This document shows, one piece after another, positions 55,839-64,000 of a DNA stretch of 64,000 nucleotides. The notes beneath the pieces are model-generated. The model saw only the letters and a list, made by a program, of their open reading frames with translations. It did not search any database and had not been told where the DNA came from. The position numbers and the translations under genes were made by a program. The DNA lies in assembly GCA_002632325.1 (NCBI GenBank), contig NSJK01000010.1, positions 87,577-151,576 of the forward strand, in the 5' to 3' direction. This stretch comes from Lysobacterales bacterium. Lineage in GTDB: Bacteria > Pseudomonadota > Gammaproteobacteria > Xanthomonadales > Rhodanobacteraceae. The first letter of the stretch is position 1. Each line of letters begins with the position of its first letter.

Positions 55839-57137
55839 ATGGAGTCCACGCCACGCACCGCCCTGACGCGCAGCGACCTGCGCACGCTTGCGCTCGCCGC
55901 ACTTGGCGGCGCGCTCGAGTTCTACGACTTCATCATCTTCGTCTACCTCACGGCGACGATCGGAACCTTGTTCTTTCCGCCCGACACGCCCGATTGGTTG
56001 CGCCAGTTGCAGGCTTTCGGGCTGTTCGCTGCAGGCTATCTCGCGCGCCCGCTCGGTGGCGTGCTGATGGCGCATTTCGGCGACCGCGACGGACGCAAGC
56101 GCATGTTCATGCTCAGCGTGCTGCTGATGGCGGTGCCGACCCTGCTGATCGGTCTGTTGCCGACTTATGCGACGATCGGCTACGCCGCGCCGCTCGCGCT
56201 CTTGCTTCTGCGCATCCTGCAGGGCGCGGCCGTCGGCGGCGAAGTGCCCGGTGCCTGGACCTTCGTCGCCGAACATGTGCCGCCGCGCCATGTGGGCCTG
56301 GCCTGCGGCACGCTCACCGCGGGACTCACTGCGGGCATCCTCATCGGTTCGCTGATCAGCGCCGCGGTGGTCGCGCGCTGCACGCCAGAGCAGATGCTCG
56401 ATTTCGGTTGGCGCATTCCATTCCTGATCGGCGGCGTATTCGGCTTGTTTGCAGTGTTCCTGCGTCGCCTGCTCGCCGAGACGCCGGTGTTCATCGAACT
56501 GCGCCGACGCGGCGAACTCGAACGCGGTCTGCCGCTGCGCACGGTACTCGCCGGGCATGGACGGGCAGTGCTGCGCTCGATGCTGCTGACCTGGCTCCTC
56601 ACCGCGGCAATCGTGGTGGTGATCCTCATGACCCCGACCTTGATGCAGAAGTTGTTCGCGATTCCCGCCGAGCAGGCGCTGGCCGCGAACAGTCTCGCGA
56701 CTGCGGCGCTGACCTTGGGCTGCGTGGTATTTGGCGTTGCTGCCGATCGACTGGGCGCCGGCATCGCACTGTTTGCGGGCTGTCTGCTGACCCTGCTCGC
56801 AACCTACGGGCTCTACACCGGCGCAACCACGTCAGCGACGCATCTTGCGACGTGGTATGCGCTGGCCGGCTTCTGTGTCGGCGTGGTTGGCGTGATTCCG
56901 GTGCTGCTGGTGCGCCTGTTCCCGGCGCCGATCCGTTTCTCGGGCGTCTCCTTCGCCTACAACGTCGCCTACGCGATCTTCGGTGGGCTCACGCCGCTGG
57001 TGGTCGTGATGTGGGCGCAGAAGTGGCCACTCGCCCCGGCGCACTACGTCGCTGCGCTGTGCGTGCTCGGCATGCTGCTCGCGGTCACGGGCGCGACTCG
57101 GTCCGCGCATGAAACGGTGCAGCGCGCGACCGTTTGA
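55839..57137 (+). CDS. MFS transporter, metabolite:H+ symporter (MHS) type
   Basis: About 432 residues and 12 membrane segments. GALEFYDFIIFVYLTATIG and RPLGGVLMAHFGDRDGRKRM are the MHS/ProP-type loop 1 and 2-3 signature, followed by LLRILQGAAVGGEVPGAWTF. This group transports organic acids, proline/betaine or similar. Substrate cannot be set. ATG at 55839 is preferred; GTG at 55833 also in frame. Confidence 0.9.
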   Translation: MESTPRTALTRSDLRTLALAALGGALEFYDFIIFVYLTATIGTLFFPPDTPDWLRQLQAFGLFAAGYLARPLGGVLMAHFGDRDGRKRMFMLSVLLMAVPTLLIGLLPTYATIGYAAPLALLLLRILQGAAVGGEVPGAWTFVAEHVPPRHVGLACGTLTAGLTAGILIGSLISAAVVARCTPEQMLDFGWRIPFLIGGVFGLFAVFLRRLLAETPVFIELRRRGELERGLPLRTVLAGHGRAVLRSMLLTWLLTAAIVVVILMTPTLMQKLFAIPAEQALAANSLATAALTLGCVVFGVAADRLGAGIALFAGCLLTLLATYGLYTGATTSATHLATWYALAGFCVGVVGVIPVLLVRLFPAPIRFSGVSFAYNVAYAIFGGLTPLVVVMWAQKWPLAPAHYVAALCVLGMLLAVTGATRSAHETVQRATV

Positions 57138-57157
57138 GGTCGCGCGCTTTGGAACTC

Positions 57158-57397
57158 TCAGGCGCAACCACCGCAACAGGTGCTGCCGGCGCCGCTGTGC
57201 GGCGGTGCTTCGGCGGCGGCAAAGCCGGCGCCACGAATCGCGGCCAATGCCTGATCCTTGCTCAGGTTGCCTTCCACGCGCACGCGGCGCTCGCTCAGCT
57301 TGACTTCGACTGCGGCGCCCAGATCCTGCGCGAGCAGGGCGCTGGTGATGGCAGCGGCGCAGGTGGGGCTGTGGATCGCTGGGACTTCGAACAACAT
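57158..57397 (-). CDS. Small heavy-metal-associated-like protein with Cys-rich tail
   Basis: A 79-residue protein with the ferredoxin-like beta-alpha-beta pattern of HMA domains (MLFEVPAIHSPTC, AVEVKLSERRVRVEG, AAIRGAGFAA). It lacks the usual CxxC: only C13 remains, preceded by H9 (HSPTC). The C-terminus instead carries GSTCCGGCA (C74, C75, C78). A metal could be held jointly by C13 and the tail. The longer frame starting at 57586 is rejected, as its first 63 residues are not conserved-looking. A TTGAC-N4-GTCAA palindrome lies 92 bp upstream. Confidence 0.75.
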   Translation of the reverse strand: MLFEVPAIHSPTCAAAITSALLAQDLGAAVEVKLSERRVRVEGNLSKDQALAAIRGAGFAAAEAPPHSGAGSTCCGGCA

Positions 57398-57488
57398 GAC
57401 GTGGATACCTCGAAAGGGAATGGGGTGTGGCATTGCGCGGTGGCGCAACGCGCCTCGTGCATGCTCGCAGGCAATGACTGCGGTGGCC

Positions 57489-57502
57489 TTGACCGGGGTC
57501 AA
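57489..57502. promoter_or_regulatory. TTGAC-CGGG-GTCAA palindrome
   Basis: A perfect FNR/CRP-form palindrome between the small metal-protein gene and the divergent oxidoreductase. It resembles the site before nirS (12252-12265), including the CGGG-type spacer. TTGACC could also be a -35 element on the minus strand. Confidence 0.4.
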
Positions 57503-57585
57503 CGCAAGCCGCTGCGCGGGTACGCTCGCGCACGGTAGGATGCAGGGCTTGGCCGCGATCGCGCCAGTGCTGGATGGAGTGGGCA

Positions 57586-59178
57586 ATGAACGCGGGACAT
57601 GACGCGATCCTCATTGGCGGCGGCCACAACGGCCTCACCTGCGCCGCGTATCTGGCCAAGGCGGGCCAGCGCGTGCTCGTGCTCGAACGCCGCGATGTGG
57701 TCGGCGGCGCGGCGGTGACCGAGGAGTTCCATCCGGGTTTTCGCAATTCGGTGGCGGCCTATACGGTTTCACTTCTGCAACCCAGGGTGATTGCCGATCT
57801 GGAACTGGAAAAACACGGCCTGCGCGTCGTGCTGCGCAAGGCCAACAACTTCCTGCCGCGTCCGGATGGCTCGTACCTGTTGACCGGGGCAGGGCGCACG
57901 CGCGATGAGGTCGCCAAGTTTTCGCGCAAGGATGCCGATGCGCTGCCCGAATACGAGCGCCGCCTCGATGCGATCGCCGACGTGCTGCGCGCGGTCGCGC
58001 TCGAAGCACCGCCCAATGTCACCGACGGCGGCTGGCTCAAGGCGCTGCCTGAACTGCTGCGCGCGGGCAAACTCGGCACGCGACTGGGCAAGCTCGACAG
58101 CAATCTGCGTACCAACCTGCTCGACCTGTTCACGATCTCGGCTGCCGAATACCTCGACCGCTTCTTCGAAAGCGAACCGATCAAGGCCGTGCTCGGTTTC
58201 GACGGCGTGGTCGGCAATTACGCCAGCCCGTACACGCCGGGCAGTGCCTACGTGTTGCTGCATCACGTGTTCGGCGAGGTCAACGGCGTCAAGGGCGCCT
58301 GGGGCCACGCGATCGGTGGCATGGGCGCGATCACCCAGGCGATGGCGAAATCCGCCCAGGCGGCCGGAGTCGAGATCCGCACCGGCTGCGGCGTGCGCGA
58401 GATCCTCGTCGAGAACGGCCGCACGGTCGGCGTCGTCACCGAGCGCGGCGACATCGAGCATGCGCGCGCGATCGTTGCCAACGTCAATCCCAAACTCCTC
58501 TACGAGCGCCTGCTCGCGCCCGACCGCGTGCCCGCGCCCACGCGTGAGCGCATGCGCAACTGGCGTTGCGGCTCGGGCACCTTCCGCATGAATGTCGCGC
58601 TCGAACGCCTGCCCGACTTCAGCTGCCTGCCGGGCGTGGGCGACCATCTCACCGCGGGCATCATCCTCGCGCCGAGCCTGGATTACATGGATCGCGCATA
58701 CCACGATGCGCGCGCATACGGCTGGTCGCGCGAGCCCATCGTCGAAATGCTCATTCCTTCCACGCTCGATGACACGCTCGCGCCGCCCGGCCAGCATGTG
58801 GCGAGCCTGTTCTGCCAGCACGTCGCGCCCACGCTGCCCAATGGCGCTTCATGGGACGCCCACCGCGAGGAAGTCGCCGATCTCATGATCGCGACCGTCG
58901 AGCGTTACGCGCCAGGCTTCAAGGACAGCGTGCTCGGTCGCCAGATCAAGTCACCGCTCGATCTGGAGCGCGACTTCGGCCTCATCGGTGGCGACATCTT
59001 CCATGGCGCGCTCAGTCTCAACCAGCTCTTCAGCGCCCGGCCCATGCTCGGCCAGGCCGACTACCGCGGCGCCTTGCCCGGCCTGTACCTGTGCGGCGCG
59101 GGCACCCATCCCGGCGGCGGCGTCACCGGCGCGCCGGGCCACAACGCCGCCAAGGTGATCGCCCGCGATCTGCGCTGA
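57586..59178 (+). CDS. FAD-dependent oxidoreductase, phytoene desaturase/PYROXD2-like
   Basis: A 530-residue flavoprotein. The N-terminal FAD motif is AILIGGGHNGLTCAAYLAKA followed by VLERRDVVGG. The C-terminal FAD-contact block is GLYLCGAGTHPGGGVTGAPG. The overall form matches the NAD(P)/FAD oxidoreductases related to carotenoid desaturases. No crtB, crtE or other carotenoid genes adjoin it, so a carotenoid role is not supported. GGAG six bases before the ATG at 57586. Confidence 0.9.
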   Translation: MNAGHDAILIGGGHNGLTCAAYLAKAGQRVLVLERRDVVGGAAVTEEFHPGFRNSVAAYTVSLLQPRVIADLELEKHGLRVVLRKANNFLPRPDGSYLLTGAGRTRDEVAKFSRKDADALPEYERRLDAIADVLRAVALEAPPNVTDGGWLKALPELLRAGKLGTRLGKLDSNLRTNLLDLFTISAAEYLDRFFESEPIKAVLGFDGVVGNYASPYTPGSAYVLLHHVFGEVNGVKGAWGHAIGGMGAITQAMAKSAQAAGVEIRTGCGVREILVENGRTVGVVTERGDIEHARAIVANVNPKLLYERLLAPDRVPAPTRERMRNWRCGSGTFRMNVALERLPDFSCLPGVGDHLTAGIILAPSLDYMDRAYHDARAYGWSREPIVEMLIPSTLDDTLAPPGQHVASLFCQHVAPTLPNGASWDAHREEVADLMIATVERYAPGFKDSVLGRQIKSPLDLERDFGLIGGDIFHGALSLNQLFSARPMLGQADYRGALPGLYLCGAGTHPGGGVTGAPGHNAAKVIARDLR

Positions 59179-59595
59179 AGTCGTTTCGGTGGGCTTTGAC
59201 CGTCCAAACACGCGTACTTGGCACGCGCCTTGCTTTGCCACCGCTGAAAGGTGTCATTCGCAAGTCTCGGTGATCAGGAGGTTACGGGTGTCAGGTGCGC
59301 GCACTTCAGCGGTTTCTGGCTGAAATCCAGCTCGTTTCGCCTGCCCATCGGATGTCCCGCACTGACCTCGGTCATCAAATAAGTGAGAAGTGCTTCACAA
59401 TTGTTGACACAGTCTGACCCTGGGAAGGGGTGATCCGGCGTCGCAAGCTTTTCATACTTGCAGTCGATCCAAACGCATCAGGGGCAACACCGCAATTTCA
59501 TGGAGACCGCCGGGAGGCGGTCTTTGAGGTATCCGTGCATCCGGCGCCACGAGCATCGGCTGTCGATCAAACCAAGCAAGGTCCGGGGTTTCACC
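59179..59595. other. 417-bp leader region before the DUF11-repeat gene
   Basis: No gene is seen. It contains TTGACA at 59404 and a compact hairpin with T run at 59505-59525, about 70 bp before the next ATG. The layout suggests a long 5' leader that may be attenuated. I do not recognise a known riboswitch. Confidence 0.5.
59505..59525 (+). terminator. Hairpin with short T run in the leader of the DUF11 gene
   Basis: GACCGCC-GGGA-GGCGGTC-TTT. It could end an upstream transcript or act as an attenuator for the gene at 59596. Confidence 0.6.
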
Positions 59596-62500
59596 ATGTC
59601 ATTGATTTCTCATCCGAAACTGGCCCGCGTCGAAACCCGCGGTGCCTTGCGCCGAGGTCTGGCCATCTTGTTGTCGTTGGCCATGCTGCTGCCCGCCAGC
59701 GCGATGGCGCAGCTGACGCAGCGCTTCACCGCCAATGACAACGGCAACGTGGCCCAGATCGGCAATGCGCTGACGACCTGTACCGGCTCAGCGAGTGATG
59801 GAACGACCTGTGCGTCTGCCCGCTCCGGCGGCACCAGAAGCAATCAGGACTTCACGATCATCAACATCAATGTCGATCCGGTCGGTGGTGGCGCGCCCGC
59901 GAACTCGTCGACGGCCAATCTGAGCCTGCCTCCGGGCTCGACCGTGCTCTGGGCCGGCCTTTACTGGTCCGGGCGCACCGCGACCGCATCGGGCGATGGT
60001 GCTGGGCCGATCGCCGCCGCAGCGCGCAATATCTGGATCAAGGCGCCAGCGGGCAGCTACGGCCAGGTCACCGCGCTCGCGGCCGACACGAATACCTTCA
60101 ACACCCAGGGTAGCACTGGCGCGCGGCCCTATTCGGCCTTCTACGACGTCACCACCCTGGTGCAGGGCGCAGGCGCCGGCACCTATTCGGTCGGCGGCCT
60201 GACCACAACGGTAGGCACGGATACCAATCTCGGTTATTACGGCGGTTGGGCCTTGATCGTGGCCTACCACGACGGCGCGCAACCCTATCGTCGCCTAACG
60301 GTCTATAACGCCGGCAACGTACCCGTCAGCAACGGCAACAACCAGTCGGTGACCGTCACCGGCATCACCACGCCGGTCAGCGGCGACTTCGATGCCTACA
60401 TGGGCGCCCTCGTCTGGGAAGGCGATGCGGGCCTCACGGGCGACCAATTCCAGTTGACCGGCGGCGACATCCTCAATCCGGGCGCCCTGTCCGACGCGGA
60501 GAGTTTGATAGGCAATTTCTGGAACAGCCGGATTTCCAACCTCGGCGTGCTCAACAATGCGCGCAACCCGGCCTACTACAACAACTTCGGCATCGACCTG
60601 AAGATGGTCGATATCTCCCATACGCCGGCCAATGCCGGCAAGCCACGTCTGAGCAACAGCTTCAATCCGTCGGTTGGCATCGATGCCACCCTCAGCTTCA
60701 CGAGCTCGCAGGATGTGTACTTCCCGCACGCGCTGGTGTTCGTCACCGACCTGTTCCGTCCCGAAGTCATCCCGACCCTGCTCAAGACCGCAGTCAAGGT
60801 AGGCGGTTCGCCCGGCCCTGATCTGCATCCGGGCGACACCATCGAATACACGATCAGCTTTCACAATCAGGGCCGCGATGGCGCGATTCGCGTGGTTGCC
60901 GATGACCCGATTCCGGTAGGCCTGATCTACGTGCCGGGCAGCATCCAGATCACGCAGGACGATGGCTTCCCGGGCAATGTCGGCGTCAAGTCCGATGCGA
61001 TCGACGGCGACACGGCCGAGTTCGATCCGTTGGCAAGTCCGCCGCGCGGCACGCTGACCTTCCGTGTCGGTGCCGGCGCCACCGGCGGCGTGCCGCCACC
61101 GCCGGTCGAGGGCGGCACCCTGCTGCCCACCCAGGGTGTCGTGCTCAAGTACCGCGCGACGATCGATCCGGGTTTCGGCGGCAGCACGATCACCAACGTG
61201 GTCGATATCACCCACGGCTCGTTGACCTTCCCCAACGACCCGAGCCAGACCGTCAGCGGCAGCGTCAACAGCGACATCAACCTCACGCCGCTGCCGCAGA
61301 TGTTGCTGAGCAAGGTCGCCAGCCCGAGCGCGATCGCCAACCAGGCCGGTGAGACTTCGCAGTTCACGCTCACGGTGCACAACTACAACAGCACGGTCAC
61401 CAACGTGAACGTGACCGACACCTTGCCCGCGAACTGGGCCTTCGTCGCCAACAGCGCGGTCATCACCCTGCCGGGCGGCGGCACGATTTCCGGTGTGGCG
61501 GCCAATCCGGGCATTGGCGGACAACTGCTGACCTGGGCTCTCGGCCAGACCATGGCCGCCAACCAGACCCTCACGATCACTTTCACCGCGATCACCACGG
61601 CACCACCGGGCGGCAGCAGCATCAACAACGCCACCGCCTCGGGCATCGACTCGGCGAGCAATCCGGTCAGCGCGAACGGCAGCGCCACGGTGAGCATTTC
61701 CGACCTGCGCATCAACAAGCAGGCCAACCCGACCACAGCCGGTGTGGGCGGCACGGTCAACTACACCGTCACCATCACCAATGCGGGGACCGGCCGCCAG
61801 AACAACATCGTCGTCAACGATCCGCTGCCGCCGGGCGTGACCTATGTCAACCAGAGCACGGTGGCTAATGGCTTCCAAGGCGCAAGCGCCGACTACTTCG
61901 ATCAGTTTTCCGGCATCGCCTTCAACGGCAGCAATGGATCGATCAATTGGACGCCATCGCCCTGGAACGAGACGGACAGTGGCGGCGCAGGGACCGGGAA
62001 CGGCAACATACGCGTGGTCAACGATGCAGGGTGCCCGGCCGGAAACTGCCTGCGCATCCGCGCCAACAACACCAACGACACCGTCTATCGTGAGGCCAAC
62101 CTCTCGGTTCCTGCGTGCAGCAGCGCGAGTTCGATCGTGCTGTCCTATGACTACAACAATCAGTTGGCCAACAACCGCACGGTCAGCGCCTACCTCTACC
62201 GCGGCAATACCCAGACCACGCTGCTGGCAACCTACGACAACGGCAACAACACCGGCGCGGGTACCTACACCCACACCTTGACGGCCGCTGAAATCGGCAA
62301 CGACACGCGCATCCGCTTCAACGCGACGCAAGTGGGCGGCGGGACCACGTATCTCTATGTCGACAACGTCCGCTTCGCCTGCGCCGGCACAACGACATCG
62401 ATCAAGGACAACATCCCGGCCGGCGTCAACGCCGACCTGATCAGCGGTATTCCCGCGACCCTCGTGCGCGCGGGTGACAATTTCGTGCTCGATCCGGGCC

Positions 62501-64000
62501 AGCAGATGAGCGTGACCTATCAGGTCACCATCAACCCGGGTATCGGCTTTGACTGGTACATCACCAACACCGCCAGCGCCAGCAGCGTCGAGACCCCGAC
62601 ACCGGTTTCGGGCAGCGCGACGGTCCATGTGCTCGTTCCCAATCCGCAGATGTCGGTGGTCAAGAGCGAAACTTCCTCCGGACCCTACACGTTGGGCGGC
62701 ACGATCAGCTACAGCGTGGTGATGACCAACACCGGCAATGTGCCGCTGACGAACGTGGTCGTGAGCGATCCCAAGCTCACGCCCAATTCACAGGTCTGCG
62801 CAAGCGTGCCGATCGCAGGCACCTGCGTGCTGAGCGGCACGCATGTGGTGACCCAGGCCGACGTGGATGCAGGCCAGGTCGTCAACCAGGCCACCGTGAA
62901 CTCGACCGAGGTCGGGCCGACACCGAGCAACCAGATCACGATCCCGCTGGCGCAGAGCGCGAGCCTGGGTCTGGCCAAGACGGTGACCTCAACGGGTCCG
63001 TATGCACTGGGCAGCACGATCGCCTACCAGATCGTGGCGACCAACACGGGCACGACGACGCTGACGAACGTGTCGATCAGCGATGCGCTGCTGGGCGCGC
63101 TGACCTGTACGCCGGCGCAGCCGGCAACGCTGGCACCGAACGCGACCTTGACCTGCACGGGCAGCCATACGGTCACGCAGGCGGATGTGAACACGGGCAA
63201 CGTGCACAACACCGCCAATGCGAGCGGCACGGATCCGGGCAACAACCCGGTGACGAGTCCGCCCGCGGACGTGGACACGCCGATCAATCAGAGCGCGAGC
63301 CTGGGCCTGGCCAAGACGGTGACCTCAACGGGTCCGTATGCACTGGGCAGCACGATCGCCTACCAGATCGTGGCGACCAACACGGGCACGACGACGCTGA
63401 CGAACGTGTCGATCAGCGATGCGCTGCTGGGCGCGCTGACGTGTACGCCGGCGCAGCCGGCAACGCTCGCACCGAACGCGACCTTGACCTGTACGGGTAG
63501 CTACACGGTGGTGATGGCTGACGTGATCGCCGGAAATGTCCATAACCAGGCAATGGCATCTGGCACGGACCCTGGCAGTAATCCGGTCACAGCACCTCCC
63601 GCTGAAGTGGATACGCCGATCGCAGCGCCATCGGTGAGCGTGGCCAAGACCTCGAACCCGGCGACGGGAACGACGGTGACGGCCGGCCAGCTGATCACCT
63701 ACACCTTGACCGCGACGGTGACCGACGCGGCGCTGACGACGAACCTGGTGCTGACCGACACGCTGTCGGCCGGCCAGGGCTTCGGCTCGGTGACGGTGCC
63801 GGGTGCGTACACGGCGAACGTGAGCGGCGCGCCGACCCTGGTGTTCACCTTGCCTGCGGGCACGGTGCCGGGCACCTATGCGGTGAGCTACACCGCGACG
63901 GTGAACGCGAACGCGAGCGGCAGCGTGGGCAACAGCGTGGTCGCGACGGGCGGTGGCCCGACGCCGCCGAGCTGCACCACCTGCACGACGACGCATCCGC
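59596..64000 (+). CDS. Giant secreted protein with DUF11-type repeats (3' end outside window)
   Basis: Open from ATG 59596 to the window edge, 1468 codons so far. Signal peptide with twin Arg (RRGLAILLSLAMLLPASAMA). Residues about 40-330 form a beta-rich domain (VLWAGLYWSG, YYGGWALIVAYHD). DUF11-type repeats begin near residues 394, 568 and 703 (for example NKQANPTTAGVGGTVNYTVT). A lectin/MAM-like insert lies at about 830-935 (IVLSYDYNNQL, TYLYVDNVRFAC). Further repeats start near 1019, 1120, 1232 and 1355 (LGLAKTVTSTGPYALGSTIA). Such proteins are cell-surface or matrix stalks. ORFs of 777 aa and less on the other strand are shadows of this gene. Confidence 0.9.
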   Translation, partial: MSLISHPKLARVETRGALRRGLAILLSLAMLLPASAMAQLTQRFTANDNGNVAQIGNALTTCTGSASDGTTCASARSGGTRSNQDFTIININVDPVGGGAPANSSTANLSLPPGSTVLWAGLYWSGRTATASGDGAGPIAAAARNIWIKAPAGSYGQVTALAADTNTFNTQGSTGARPYSAFYDVTTLVQGAGAGTYSVGGLTTTVGTDTNLGYYGGWALIVAYHDGAQPYRRLTVYNAGNVPVSNGNNQSVTVTGITTPVSGDFDAYMGALVWEGDAGLTGDQFQLTGGDILNPGALSDAESLIGNFWNSRISNLGVLNNARNPAYYNNFGIDLKMVDISHTPANAGKPRLSNSFNPSVGIDATLSFTSSQDVYFPHALVFVTDLFRPEVIPTLLKTAVKVGGSPGPDLHPGDTIEYTISFHNQGRDGAIRVVADDPIPVGLIYVPGSIQITQDDGFPGNVGVKSDAIDGDTAEFDPLASPPRGTLTFRVGAGATGGVPPPPVEGGTLLPTQGVVLKYRATIDPGFGGSTITNVVDITHGSLTFPNDPSQTVSGSVNSDINLTPLPQMLLSKVASPSAIANQAGETSQFTLTVHNYNSTVTNVNVTDTLPANWAFVANSAVITLPGGGTISGVAANPGIGGQLLTWALGQTMAANQTLTITFTAITTAPPGGSSINNATASGIDSASNPVSANGSATVSISDLRINKQANPTTAGVGGTVNYTVTITNAGTGRQNNIVVNDPLPPGVTYVNQSTVANGFQGASADYFDQFSGIAFNGSNGSINWTPSPWNETDSGGAGTGNGNIRVVNDAGCPAGNCLRIRANNTNDTVYREANLSVPACSSASSIVLSYDYNNQLANNRTVSAYLYRGNTQTTLLATYDNGNNTGAGTYTHTLTAAEIGNDTRIRFNATQVGGGTTYLYVDNVRFACAGTTTSIKDNIPAGVNADLISGIPATLVRAGDNFVLDPGQQMSVTYQVTINPGIGFDWYITNTASASSVETPTPVSGSATVHVLVPNPQMSVVKSETSSGPYTLGGTISYSVVMTNTGNVPLTNVVVSDPKLTPNSQVCASVPIAGTCVLSGTHVVTQADVDAGQVVNQATVNSTEVGPTPSNQITIPLAQSASLGLAKTVTSTGPYALGSTIAYQIVATNTGTTTLTNVSISDALLGALTCTPAQPATLAPNATLTCTGSHTVTQADVNTGNVHNTANASGTDPGNNPVTSPPADVDTPINQSASLGLAKTVTSTGPYALGSTIAYQIVATNTGTTTLTNVSISDALLGALTCTPAQPATLAPNATLTCTGSYTVVMADVIAGNVHNQAMASGTDPGSNPVTAPPAEVDTPIAAPSVSVAKTSNPATGTTVTAGQLITYTLTATVTDAALTTNLVLTDTLSAGQGFGSVTVPGAYTANVSGAPTLVFTLPAGTVPGTYAVSYTATVNANASGSVGNSVVATGGGPTPPSCTTCTTTHP
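62953..63498 (+). repeat. Two near-identical 210-bp coding repeats, period 336 bp
   Basis: The stretch 62953-63162 recurs at 63289-63498 with only a few changed bases, 336 bp (112 codons) apart and in frame. Near identity at synonymous sites points to recent duplication or gene conversion. Confidence 0.85.

Noticed and set aside
57586..59178. Carotenoid biosynthesis locus
   Set aside because: The flavoprotein is only distantly phytoene-desaturase-like and no phytoene synthase, GGPP synthase or cyclase is nearby.
59380..59410. Possible CRP/Clp site (GTGA...TCAC) before the DUF11 gene
   Set aside because: The half-sites are separated by eight bases instead of six, so it does not fit TGTGA-N6-TCACA.
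59440..59530. Possible cyclic-di-GMP (GEMM) riboswitch in the DUF11 leader
   Set aside because: The conserved GEMM core could not be matched by eye; only a terminator-like hairpin is supportable.
60295..62628. 777-residue open frame antisense to the DUF11 gene
   Set aside because: The plus strand encodes a clear signal peptide and repeated surface domains through this stretch. The antisense frame is a by-product of the repeats and high GC.

Overview
The window looks like a chromosomal segment of a high-GC gammaproteobacterium of the Lysobacterales (Xanthomonadales), most likely a Rhodanobacteraceae-like lineage. I infer this from gene content and from protein sequences matched by memory: a glucosamine/Entner-Doudoroff cluster with a large TonB receptor, a ctaC-ctaD-ctaG-ctaE-surf1-ctaA-ctaB oxidase block, a short PutA, and secreted proteins carrying an F-x-x-G-F motif. 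No rRNA gene, prophage, intact insertion sequence or CRISPR array is visible.

Layout. 0-3.1 kb: end of a TPR protein kinase, then a histidine kinase and a LuxR-type response regulator in translationally coupled order. 3.2-4.5 kb: a two-gene operon for secreted proteins, one with a C-terminal sorting-type tail. 4.6-8.1 kb: lipid A acyltransferase, dtd and rpoD with a clear terminator. 8.2-12.2 kb: secreted subtilase, a CAU tRNA and a TonB receptor. 12.3-14.4 kb: a cd1 nitrite reductase with an additional N-terminal cytochrome c domain and no heme d1 genes beside it. 14.5-19.3 kb: a decayed and an intact copy of an ATP-grasp gene flank a VIT/vWA protein and its MerR regulator. 19.5-22.2 kb: a surface protein with a barrel-like N-terminus and six Ig/cadherin-like repeats.

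22.3-39.1 kb is one coherent catabolic island. A surface GH20 hexosaminidase and a TonB receptor would release and import aminosugars or chitin fragments. NagP-type permease, glucokinase-family kinase, NagA and a SIS-type deaminase would convert them to hexose phosphates. zwf-pgl-edd-eda carry glucose 6-phosphate through the Entner-Doudoroff route. A GntR and a LacI regulator sit inside, with two different sets of operator-like repeats.

39.2-46.9 kb: methyltransferase, esterase, FadL-type porin, beta-helix protein and proline-catabolic PutA. 47.2-55.2 kb: aa3-type cytochrome c oxidase with assembly factors and heme A synthesis, including a 43-residue membrane protein. 55.3-59.2 kb: glutathione peroxidase, MHS-type transporter, an atypical small metal-binding-like protein and a phytoene-desaturase-like oxidoreductase. 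59.6 kb to the edge: the start of a giant DUF11-repeat surface protein, truncated by the window.
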